A stretch of DNA of 6,729 nt. Source: Nitrososphaerales archaeon TH526 (GTDB lineage Archaea > Thermoproteota > Nitrososphaeria > Nitrososphaerales > Nitrososphaeraceae). The DNA lies in NCBI GenBank assembly GCA_014523665.1, contig JAATVR010000651.1, positions 1 through 6,729 of the forward strand. Direction: 5' to 3'. The number at the start of each line of letters is the position of its first letter. Within the stretch, counting starts at the first letter, position 1. Both the position numbers and the translations under genes were made by a program. Positions 1-5,325 of this stretch are shown here, piece by piece. A model generated the notes under the pieces. It saw nothing but the letters and a program-made list of their open reading frames with translations. It did no database searches and was not told the origin of the DNA.

Positions 1-130
1 ACCTTACGATCATTTCAGATTATTTTGTGGCCGTATTATTACCATTGCCTTTGAATCAGTTATTTTTTATTTTTCAAAACGTTTTTAGCCCATATTGTTG
101 ATGTACACTTGATAGCTGTGCTTATTACTT

Positions 131-265
131 GTGCAGATTGTGGATGCTTCCCAGGAGATTGCAAACGCAGTAGTTCATCGGAAGAGTGCAAAAGTTGTTC
201 CCGGGCAGAGTGCTGTTGTTGGACAATATTGCATCAATAACATTTGCTTTGTGATAGGAAAATGA
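131..265 (+). CDS. Possible small ORF, 44 aa, overlapping the DsbA start (uncertain)
   Basis: An open frame with a possible GTG start at 131 runs to a TGA at 263-265, which overlaps the preferred DsbA start as ATGA (262-265), a typical translational-coupling arrangement. About three quarters of its codons begin with a purine, as expected for real coding sequence. The product would be soluble and rich in Val, Ala, Ile and Gln, with two cysteines near the end (QYCINNICF). There is no ATG and no clear TATA box 26 bases before the GTG. A different frame over the same bases (109-240) encodes a peptide with nine cysteines, so at most one of the two is likely real. It could also be the tail of a decayed gene. 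I do not recognise a family. Confidence 0.22.
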   Translation: MQIVDASQEIANAVVHRKSAKVVPGQSAVVGQYCINNICFVIGK

Positions 266-993
266 CAGTAAAGCTTCCATCAGCGATAGGAATAATGATA
301 ACGACAACATATGTATTTGGTACTTTCTTGTTGGTGTTACACACTGATTTTTATTTCTCTTTTGATCATAAGATTTTGGCAATAACTCAGACTTATTCTA
401 CAGAGACTTCATCATCATCATCACTTTCGTTATCAAATCTGATAAAACAAGGTTCACCTTACATGGGAAATCTTTCCGCTCCGATCACTATTGTCGACTT
501 TAGTGATTTTCAATGTCATCTGTGTGCAAGGTACGTAAAGAATACTGAACCTCAAATTAATGAAACGTACATACAAACGGGGAAGGTAGTCCTAGTGTTT
601 AAACACTTGCCAAATAGAGGATTTGACTCTATGGGTGCTCACCTGGCTGCTCAATGTACAAACGAGCAAGGAAAGTTCTGGCAATTTCACAAACTACTCT
701 ATGAGAATCAGCAAGGTATCGATTCAGGATGGGTTAATGAAGACAATTTGAAAAAGTTTGCATCTCAAATCCCGGGACTAGAAATGGGGCAGTTCAACTC
801 CTGTTTTAATACTCAAACGTATAAGATATATATTGATAATGATGTCAAACTTGCTAATTCTCAGGGATTTTTTGACACGCCTAATTTTATCATAGTAAAT
901 AGTATTGATGGTTCAGATCCAAAAATAATAAAAGGAGCACAACCTTTTCCTGCATTCCAATCTGTAATCGAAAAGAAGCTGCAAGTAGATTGA
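262..993 (+). CDS. DsbA-family thiol-disulfide oxidoreductase, membrane-anchored, extracytoplasmic
   Basis: The protein is a thioredoxin-fold oxidoreductase expected to oxidise or isomerise disulfides of secreted proteins on the outer face of the membrane. From ATG 262 it has 243 residues. An N-terminal hydrophobic segment (about 6-26) acts as signal or anchor, followed by a Ser-rich linker (49-58). The thioredoxin domain begins near residue 60. The active site is CHLC (85-88) in FSDFQCHLC, and the cis-proline loop is DTPNFII (Pro207). A second cysteine pair (132 in AAQCTNEQGKFW, 181 in NSCF) sits where many DsbA_2/Thioredoxin_4-type proteins carry one. A TTG at 244 would add six residues. 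ATG 262 is preferred because it places the hydrophobic segment properly and has AGGA just upstream. The CSSC membrane protein follows after 12 bases, so the two are probably co-transcribed. The family is certain; the direction of the redox reaction is inferred. Confidence 0.93.
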   Translation: MTVKLPSAIGIMITTTYVFGTFLLVLHTDFYFSFDHKILAITQTYSTETSSSSSLSLSNLIKQGSPYMGNLSAPITIVDFSDFQCHLCARYVKNTEPQINETYIQTGKVVLVFKHLPNRGFDSMGAHLAAQCTNEQGKFWQFHKLLYENQQGIDSGWVNEDNLKKFASQIPGLEMGQFNSCFNTQTYKIYIDNDVKLANSQGFFDTPNFIIVNSIDGSDPKIIKGAQPFPAFQSVIEKKLQVD

Positions 994-1005
994 CAAATTG
1001 ACGAA

Positions 1006-1548
1006 ATGATGTTTTCGTTACCATTATCAGTGAAGATTGTATTTTCGACATCTACGTACATCCTAATAGCTGCAACTGTTGCAATTCCTTTTTGGATACT
1101 CTTCAATGTCTTTGATCAGCTCATATTCTTTGAACCAATTTGGATCTTTTATCTCCCAGAAGACGCGATTACAGGATTTATCTTGACTGCAATAATTTCG
1201 ATTCTGATAGGCATGTTAATTAGCATGAATATTTATGCAATAAGGCATTCCAAGCTGAAGATTAGCAGGAGGTCATTGTTTACTGGATCATCACTTAGCA
1301 TCATATCAGGTGTGTGTAGTAGTTGTTCGTACATAGGGTTCCTTTTGATATCTACATTTGGTAGTATTGGTATCATAGCGTCTAATATACTTACAATTTA
1401 TCAACTTCCATTAAGAATAATTTCTATTGCAATTCTTATTTTTGCCCTATATTCCACACATAGGAAGATTGTGCAAAGTTGTGTTATAGATTTTAGGAAT
1501 AACAACATGAAGACCGACCAGAAATACCAGAAGGAATCAGATATCTGA
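1006..1548 (+). CDS. Polytopic membrane protein with an intramembrane CSSC motif, likely redox partner of the DsbA-like protein
   Basis: This is a 180-residue integral membrane protein with about four or five hydrophobic segments: roughly 11-36, 54-78, 93-116, 117-130 and 133-149. A positively charged loop (80-89, HSKLKISRR) and a charged C-terminal tail (152-180) suggest those parts face the cytoplasm. The key motif is SGVCSSCSYIGFLL, with Cys104 and Cys107 inside or at the edge of the third segment. A lone Cys159 follows the last segment. The length and paired cysteines recall the job of DsbB, VKOR or CcdA, but the sequence does not show the signatures of those families, so the role as electron acceptor or donor for the upstream DsbA is inference from the 12-base spacing. 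Two adjacent ATGs (1006, 1009) are possible starts. The stop lies six bases from the end of the convergent RTX gene. Confidence 0.85.
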   Translation: MMFSLPLSVKIVFSTSTYILIAATVAIPFWILFNVFDQLIFFEPIWIFYLPEDAITGFILTAIISILIGMLISMNIYAIRHSKLKISRRSLFTGSSLSIISGVCSSCSYIGFLLISTFGSIGIIASNILTIYQLPLRIISIAILIFALYSTHRKIVQSCVIDFRNNNMKTDQKYQKESDI

Positions 1549-1554
1549 ATGATG

Positions 1555-2337
1555 TCAAGATCTATCATCACCTTCATCATCATCACACAGCATATCTAAT
1601 GGGTTGGGAATGGAAATAGTACTACTACTTGTCACACTTTTATTGAGCCCCATTTCACTTTTTATCTTTGACTGGAACTTTGTGCTTTCCGAACCGGCAT
1701 CGCATATTATTTCAGTATTTTTAGATCCATGAGTTAATACAACTTCACAGTTATCTGAATTTGTATCCCCTTTTGTTGGTGCGAAATCTATTATGGTATC
1801 ATAGCCTTCTCCACAATCAAAGTAATCTGCCCCCTTGCTTCCAAATAGTATATCATCTCCTGCTCCAGAATAGAGCTCATCATTGCCTGATCCTCCAAAT
1901 AGGAAATCACCTCCAAAACCACCTTGAATTACATCGGCATCATCTCCCCCAACCAACTTATCATTTCCATCCGCACCTGTAAGTTGATCTTTATCTTCAT
2001 CGCCCCGAATAGAATCATCTGCAGATGAACCTTGTAATACATCATCACCTTCTAATCCAATAAGTTGATCTCCCTGCCTGCAATCGGAGATCGTCACAGG
2101 GATCAATTGTTCTGGGGGTTTCATGTTGGGAACCTGAACCACTTGCAAGCTCTGAACAAAAGTGAGAAATGAGCAACCTATTATGACATCGTCTTCATCA
2201 GAGCCAATAGTGGTATTGGATGTACCTATGATAACGTTGACCGCATGTACGTTCAGTGTAGGAAGTAAAAAGGATAAGGTAAAGCAAAACAAAACAAGGC
2301 ATGAGATATAATATGAGATATAATATGTTACAACCAT
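1555..2337 (-). CDS. Secreted RTX-type (hemolysin-type) calcium-binding repeat protein
   Basis: The 260-residue protein starts with a hydrophobic signal peptide (about 5-27) with a plausible cleavage site after VHA (30-32). Residues 94-183 form ten consecutive nonapeptides of the RTX type (GGxGxDxUx), for example GADGNDKLV, GGSGNDELY and SGAGDDILF. These fold as a parallel beta-roll that binds calcium outside the cell. A degenerate unit, GSDEDDVII (45-53), lies before the main block, separated by a Pro-containing insert with two cysteines (55 and 86). Further cysteines are at 175, 197, 212 and 251. The roll ends in an Asp-rich cap (DFAPTKGDTNSDNCE). The tail is Ser/Thr-rich and ends CDDDEGDDRS. 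It is shorter than bacterial RTX toxins and has no toxin domain, so a surface or extracellular-matrix role is more likely. It converges on the thiol-redox pair. The six mature-region cysteines could be substrates of that pair, which is speculation. Confidence 0.9.
   Translation of the reverse strand: MVVTYYISYYISCLVLFCFTLSFLLPTLNVHAVNVIIGTSNTTIGSDEDDVIIGCSFLTFVQSLQVVQVPNMKPPEQLIPVTISDCRQGDQLIGLEGDDVLQGSSADDSIRGDEDKDQLTGADGNDKLVGGDDADVIQGGFGGDFLFGGSGNDELYSGAGDDILFGSKGADYFDCGEGYDTIIDFAPTKGDTNSDNCEVVLTHGSKNTEIICDAGSESTKFQSKIKSEMGLNKSVTSSSTISIPNPLDMLCDDDEGDDRS
2301..2324 (-). repeat. Perfect 12-bp tandem duplication inside the RTX signal-peptide codons
   Basis: The unit ATGAGATATAAT (+ strand) occurs twice back to back (2301-2312, 2313-2324) and is followed by a further ATG. 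In the gene it encodes YYIS twice at residues 5-12. It keeps the reading frame and lengthens the start of the signal peptide by four residues. Confidence 0.9.
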
Positions 2338-2355
2338 CCGAATAAGGAGAACAAG

Positions 2356-2368
2356 TTAAATTATTAAG
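2356..2368 (-). promoter_or_regulatory. Archaeal TATA-like box for the RTX gene
   Basis: On the minus strand CTTAATAATTTAA is centred about 25 bases upstream of the ATG at 2337. That spacing predicts a leaderless or nearly leaderless transcript, and no Shine-Dalgarno sequence is seen before the ATG. Confidence 0.5.
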
Positions 2369-2430
2369 TAATCAGTTTGAGAGCTATATGCAAATGCATT
2401 ATAATGTATTTTAGGAGGAGTGTATAGTAA

Positions 2431-2439
2431 GCATAAATA
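2431..2439 (+). promoter_or_regulatory. TATA-like box upstream of the recombinase fragment
   Basis: CATAAATAG is centred 26 bases before ATG 2461, matching the spacing seen at other genes here. A purine-rich GGAGGAG lies at 2414-2420, too far away to be a ribosome binding site for that ATG, and the GTG inside it opens only a few codons. Confidence 0.4.
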
Positions 2440-2460
2440 GTTCACATCTTCTTGTCATCA

Positions 2461-2769
2461 ATGACTATGTCGAGGCTGTTACTACAGCAATCTGCAGCTT
2501 ACATACAATTCATGAATTCATTGAGGTCAAAAGATACTAAGATTCATTATACAAACTGGCTAAATGACTTTTTACAATACCTAAATATTTCGTTTGATAG
2601 AGTACTCAAGTTTGATGCAAGCCATCTTCAACAAAAAATAATTAATTATGTGATAGATATGCGGGATAACAGGAAGCTCTGGTTTATTGGAATTTCTGTT
2701 ACTACTTACGATCTGTCTTTCTATCATCATTGTTACGAAATGGTATGTCGAGACTTTCTTATATTATGA
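2461..2769 (+). pseudogene. N-terminal fragment of a tyrosine recombinase (phage/archaeal integrase), truncated
   Basis: The 102-residue frame from ATG 2461 (a TTG at 2452 is an alternative) resembles the N-terminal SAM-like, core-binding domain of tyrosine recombinases common in Thaumarchaeota. It shows YIQFMNSLRSKDTKIHYTNW, then a helical stretch ending LQYLNISFDRVLKFDASH, IINYVIDMRDNRKL, and finally a region like SxxYHHCYEM. Integrases of this group are usually around 300 residues or more. Here the frame ends after YEMVCRDFLIL with TGA, and no frame of the next 300 bases shows the catalytic domain (R..H-x-x-R..Y). The fragment therefore cannot recombine DNA. The promoter-like sequence upstream is intact, so a short core-binding-domain protein could still be made. 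It marks a former integrated element. The family call is by eye and moderately confident; the truncation is clear. Confidence 0.6.
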
Positions 2770-3067
2770 TGCTTACCTGAAGTATTAGGACTAATATTGC
2801 TCATGAAGAACTCTTATCCGATGTAGATTAATCAAAAACAAACCTGGAATAAAAAGTATTAAGTGACATATTTTGGACCTTTGAAACAATTGGTGTATTT
2901 CTACCAAAACAAGAACGCTTCCATCACTAAGGATTTACTAAATACAATATCGTAGATAGGAACGAATTTGTCATGAACCGATTTTGCAGGTTAGCTAACT
3001 CCTGTTCTCTTTCTCTGCCTATTTTTACTGACTACAGGATGCTGAAAGAGATTGCTATATGAGCTAT
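2770..3067. other. Gene-poor stretch after the recombinase fragment
   Basis: Only frames under about 30 codons are open on either strand, and I recognise no domain, structural RNA or strong repeat. The rest of the recombinase is not found here in any frame that I read. Confidence 0.5.
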
Positions 3068-3283
3068 TTATTTTATCTTGACAACATCTACCTGACCGCT
3101 ATGTATCCAATTTCTGAGTTCTCCGTGAGATGGATTGGCTTCATGTTTGCCTTCTAGTTCTTGATGCAGAAAAGCATAATTGACCTGGCTTAATAACGGC
3201 GTATTTGATTTATCACCATTGAGTGCTTTCTCTTTTAGGTCAGATGGTATGGTGTTCCACCAATCCTTGAAACTTCTTGTCAT
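3068..3283 (-). CDS. Small soluble protein of unknown function, 71 aa
   Basis: I do not recognise this protein. It has 71 residues, a balanced hydrophilic composition and no membrane segment or cysteine. It opens MTRSFKDWWNTIPSDLKEKA, which looks like an amphipathic helix with a Trp pair, has a central helix (about 32-44, QVNYAFLHQELEG) and ends SGQVDVVKIK, like a beta strand. It is considered a real gene because the ATG at 3283 lies 27 bases from the centre of a palindromic TATA box (3304-3317), the arrangement of leaderless archaeal genes. It stands alone on the minus strand, downstream of a decayed SWIM gene and facing the recombinase fragment. It may be cargo of the former element; this is inference from position only. 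Confidence 0.6.
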   Translation of the reverse strand: MTRSFKDWWNTIPSDLKEKALNGDKSNTPLLSQVNYAFLHQELEGKHEANPSHGELRNWIHSGQVDVVKIK

Positions 3284-3303
3284 TACTACTAATCAGCACG
3301 ACA

Positions 3304-3317
3304 AACCTTTAAAGGTT
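3304..3317 (-). promoter_or_regulatory. Perfect 14-bp palindrome containing the TATA box of the 71-aa gene
   Basis: AACCTTTAAAGGTT reads the same on both strands, with TTTAAA at its core. The centre is 27 bases upstream of ATG 3283. As a symmetrical box it could be both the TBP site and the operator of a dimeric regulator. No gene starts at a matching distance on the + strand. Confidence 0.55.
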
Positions 3318-3322
3318 CCAGT

Positions 3323-3336
3323 TTTTTTTAAAAAAA
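3323..3336 (-). terminator. T7A7 tract, possible transcription terminator
   Basis: A run of eight T (3322-3329) is followed directly by seven A (3330-3336), so each strand reads a T tract. On the minus strand it follows the decayed SWIM gene. Archaeal termination often uses T-rich tracts. The A/T-rich element could equally be upstream promoter sequence for the 71-aa gene. Confidence 0.3.
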
Positions 3337-3453
3337 TATCTGACAATTTACAGAAATAGATGCATAATATACATAGAATTTCTTAAAATAATCAAAATAT
3401 ATCTTCTCAGTTCTCTAGTAGTTCAAAAAAGAATTGCTCAAATTCAGCATCAT

Positions 3454-3774
3454 TCATTTTGAATCTCGCTTAAAACCATATTGCAGTGTGATTTCGGGGA
3501 TAACTACAATTTCGACTTCTTGTCGTAACGCATATGACAGCTCGACAGCGCGAACATGCTTGCATTTGACGCCACGATAATTGTAATCGGGGCAAGAACA
3601 AGAAAAGCCAATCTTTGTAAGAATAACATGATAATTGCTGTTGCTAGACTATGATTTGACTTGATGCAGATGCTTGTATATTCTTTTGAAAACTCGGAAT
3701 TGCTTGGATATTTTCAAGCCCAATTGCTCACGAATATGGACCGATGTCGTCACTGATACATGCACCAATGAATA
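3454..3774 (-). pseudogene. Decayed SWIM zinc-finger protein gene
   Basis: Read on the minus strand, the frame encodes a clear SWIM zinc-binding motif CxC...CxH as SCSCPDYNYRGVKCKH (3603-3556), followed by VRAVELSYALRQEVEIVVIP. SWIM domains bind DNA or protein, and in Thaumarchaeota occur in small proteins and next to transposase modules. Upstream in the same frame, IREQLGLKISKQFRVFKRI...HQVKS resembles the usual lead-in of these proteins (REQxGLxI...RI...V.SQS). A TAG at 3651-3649 sits where a Gln (CAG) would be expected (VKS-stop-SSNSNY), a one-base change. There is no ATG in frame, and a TGA bounds the frame at 3777-3775. The frame ends with TGA 3456-3454. An ATG overlapping that stop (3457) opens a 16-codon frame, MNDAEFEQFFFELLEN, ending at 3407, which may be the stub of a coupled second gene. 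The motif call is strong; the decay call is good. Confidence 0.7.
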
Positions 3775-3822
3775 TCATCGATACAGTTGCTAATAGAGTT
3801 ATTGATGCATATACCGATAAAG

Positions 3823-3831
3823 CTTAATATG
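3823..3831 (+). promoter_or_regulatory. TATA-like box for the winged-helix operon
   Basis: CTTAATATG is centred 36 bases before ATG 3863. With the usual archaeal spacing, transcription would start near 3853, leaving a leader of about ten bases. Confidence 0.4.
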
Positions 3832-3862
3832 TAATGCTGGAAGAATTAGTTAGCTTGCAAAC

Positions 3863-4111
3863 ATGACCATTATATTACAAGACAAATTGACCGAGGCCAT
3901 TCTACAGATTGTCCAAAAGTCTTTTGAACCATTAGAGACTGAAGAGATTGTTAGACTTTTGCAAGAGATAAAAAGACCAGACATAGCGTTTACAGAAGCA
4001 ACTAGAACGAAAGTTATGTATAGACTAAACAACTTGAGAGCCGATGGTCAAATTGCTGGTAAAATGCTTGGTGCGGGTAAAGGCGTCTGGGTTTGGTGGA
4101 ATAAGCCATGA
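3863..4111 (+). CDS. Small winged helix-turn-helix protein, probable DNA-binding regulator
   Basis: The 82-residue protein has the layout of one winged-helix domain: helix 1 at about 7-19 (DKLTEAILQIVQK), helix 2 at 25-36 (ETEEIVRLLQEI), recognition helix at 44-60 (TEATRTKVMYRLNNLRA), and a beta-hairpin wing at 62-79 with the aromatic end GKGVWVWWN. There is no ligand-binding or membrane domain, so it could repress its own operon, act as an architectural protein, or work in complex with the next gene product. It is the first gene of a three-gene + strand set and overlaps the second by four bases (ATGA, 4108-4111), implying translational coupling and perhaps matched amounts. The fold assignment is by pattern. 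The DNA target is unknown. Confidence 0.75.
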   Translation: MTIILQDKLTEAILQIVQKSFEPLETEEIVRLLQEIKRPDIAFTEATRTKVMYRLNNLRADGQIAGKMLGAGKGVWVWWNKP

Positions 4112-4317
4112 CTGACGATTCCAGCGAGTATCTAGAAAGTTTGAAACCTGTCCGAATCCACTTCAATACTAAAAAAGACCAAATAGACGGCTTTTACACA
4201 TTGATGACTTCTGGCAAACCAGTACACGGCTTAGATAATGGTCAATATATAGTAAGTCATTCTCAATGTGAGTTACTCGATAGCAGAAACATCAAATACA
4301 AGATTGATAACAAATAA
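4108..4317 (+). CDS. Small protein of unknown function, 69 aa, coupled to the winged-helix gene
   Basis: I do not recognise a named family. The protein is soluble, with an acidic N-terminus (TDDSSEYLE) and then a compact domain of short beta strands: VRIHFNTKK, GFYTLMTSG, NGQYIVSHSQCELLD, IKYKID. A single Cys lies near residue 49. Its ATG overlaps the stop of the winged-helix gene, so it is translated from the same message. The pairing of a small DNA-binding protein with an overlapping small partner resembles toxin-antitoxin or regulator-cofactor layouts, but no toxin motif is visible and no function can be assigned. The base composition matches the neighbouring genes. Confidence 0.65.
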   Translation: MTDDSSEYLESLKPVRIHFNTKKDQIDGFYTLMTSGKPVHGLDNGQYIVSHSQCELLDSRNIKYKIDNK

Positions 4318-4339
4318 TTAACTAATTCGCTTATCAGGT

Positions 4340-4663
4340 TTGAAATTTAAGATTCGTGTAGAAATATTACTGCCATTATCATATAACGACGGAAAACCAA
4401 TAGAGAAGTCCAAATTTGTTAATACAGAACGAGAACTGGCGCAACATTTTGGCGGTTGTACTACATTGATACCAGTGGAAGGCTTGTGGATAGATGATGA
4501 TTTGAAAGAATACGCAGATATTAATTCGGGATTCTATGTGGTTGCCCCGCTTAATAAAGAATCCATAGGTTTCTTTGAAGCATATGTTAAGAAACTCAAG
4601 AAAAGATTCAAACAGAAGCACATACTACTTACGTTTCTGCCAATTAGAAGAATTCTATTTTGA
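4340..4663 (+). CDS. Protein of unknown function, 107 aa, TTG start
   Basis: The frame begins at TTG 4340, 22 bases after the previous stop. No in-frame ATG exists near the N-terminus, and the first residues KFKIRVEILLPLSYNDGKPI look like a genuine first beta strand. Visible features are FVNTERELAQHFGGCTTLIP (26-45), then EGLWIDDD (47-54), a strand SGFYVVAPL, and a helix with FEAYVKKLKKRFKQKHI. The order (Gly-Gly-x-Thr, then Gly-x-Trp, then a helix and F-x-Q-x-x-I/V-L) recalls DUF3574-like and related small alpha/beta proteins of unknown function, a resemblance seen by eye only. The basic tail (KKLKKRFKQK) could touch nucleic acid. It is probably the last gene of the winged-helix operon. Confidence 0.65.
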   Translation: MKFKIRVEILLPLSYNDGKPIEKSKFVNTERELAQHFGGCTTLIPVEGLWIDDDLKEYADINSGFYVVAPLNKESIGFFEAYVKKLKKRFKQKHILLTFLPIRRILF

Positions 4664-4668
4664 GCCGA

Positions 4669-4712
4669 GTTAACAGATAATAAATGAGCGGTTAAGCGGT
4701 TAAGTTAACAGA
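4669..4712. repeat. Nested short direct repeats after the operon
   Basis: GTTAACAGA occurs at 4669-4677 and 4704-4712. Between them AGCGGTTA is repeated in tandem (4687-4694, 4695-4702). The cluster starts six bases after the last operon stop. GTTAAC is itself palindromic. It could be a protein-binding cluster or slippage debris. Confidence 0.7.
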
Positions 4713-5109
4713 ACCCTTTTCTGATATTCAATCCGAAAATCATGATACTATATTGTTAAATGTGATAGTAGACAAGTATCGAGTGTGCATTTTCATAGTT
4801 TCAATTCAAAAAGATATCACAGTAAGAACTCGAAAACAGAAAAAAAGAACACATCGTTAGGAAATAAACTACTTTTTTATGACGTCCTAGAATAGCTATA
4901 GTTGATTATGTATGTATAATAAGTCACTCTATCTTACAGATGCAATAATAATGTCAAATCTGTAGCAGGTCAATCTAACACGTCACATGATAATTGTCGT
5001 CCGGAACTTCAAAGTCTCAGAATAGGTTAGAATTTGCATCTAGTCTAGTTGTCATTCCATCATCCCTGTCAGTTTGTATATTCACAATCTGTAGCCGAAG
5101 CTATTCATG

Positions 5110-5258
5110 CAGGCTACTTTTGATTGCATTCGGTGTACATTTTTTCCTTCGATTACTACTAAGATAGCATACTCGATGACGAGAAGATGCCCACCATAGT
5201 TAATTTTTTAAATGGTCTCACAGGACTACACTTTTGTGTACATATTCTTCCGATTACC
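5110..5258. repeat. Imperfect direct repeat pair of about 40-50 bp
   Basis: Copy 1 (about 5110-5158) and copy 2 (about 5221-5258) share, in the same order, CAGG, CTAC, TTTT, GTGTACAT, TTCC and CGATTAC. Copy 1 carries about 11 extra bases between TTTT and GTGTACAT. The copies are about 110 bases apart. Alignment is by eye. Confidence 0.5.
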
Positions 5259-5296
5259 AGTGGTTTCTGGAATATGAGGAAATCTAAGATAAAACA

Positions 5297-5303
5297 ATAT
5301 AAA
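5297..5303 (+). promoter_or_regulatory. TATA box of the 57-aa gene
   Basis: ATATAAA is centred 26 bases upstream of ATG 5326, the spacing of a leaderless archaeal transcript. There is no Shine-Dalgarno sequence before that ATG. Confidence 0.6.
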
Positions 5304-5325
5304 CTCTAAAGAACATCAAGATTGG

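Larger units (their letters stand above)
4664..5296. other. Long intergenic stretch without a convincing intact gene
   Basis: Beyond the short repeats at its left edge and the imperfect repeat pair at 5110-5258, no frame longer than about 30 codons with a start is seen. A minus-strand frame 5100-4975 reads like protein (TDRDDGMTTRLDANSNLF, a TGA at 5019-5017, then DFEVPDDNYHVTC) and may be gene debris. No structural RNA was recognised. Confidence 0.45.

Noticed and set aside
125..382. Minus-strand 85-codon open frame across the DsbA start region
   Set aside because: It lies antisense to the DsbA N-terminus, has a low-complexity Ser/Leu stretch from the antisense of the Ser codons, and no promoter or family resemblance.
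861..1106. Minus-strand 81-codon frame across the DsbA/membrane-protein junction
   Set aside because: Antisense to two well-supported genes; composition is a mirror of their codons.
1761..1982. Plus-strand 73-codon frame rich in His, Leu and Pro
   Set aside because: It is the complement of the Gly/Asp-rich RTX repeats and has no independent support.
2466..2752. Nine-base direct repeat TATGTCGAG at 2466-2474 and 2744-2752 bracketing the recombinase fragment, considered as a deletion scar or attachment site
   Set aside because: A nine-base match within 300 bases is expected by chance often enough, and nothing else extends it.
3690..3827. Protein-like plus-strand frame ending NIIDTVANRVIDAYTDKA and its minus-strand mirror frame with a hydrophobic start
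   Set aside because: Both overlap the better-supported SWIM relic, and purine-first codon bias looks the same on both strands when frames are aligned. No start with a promoter was found.
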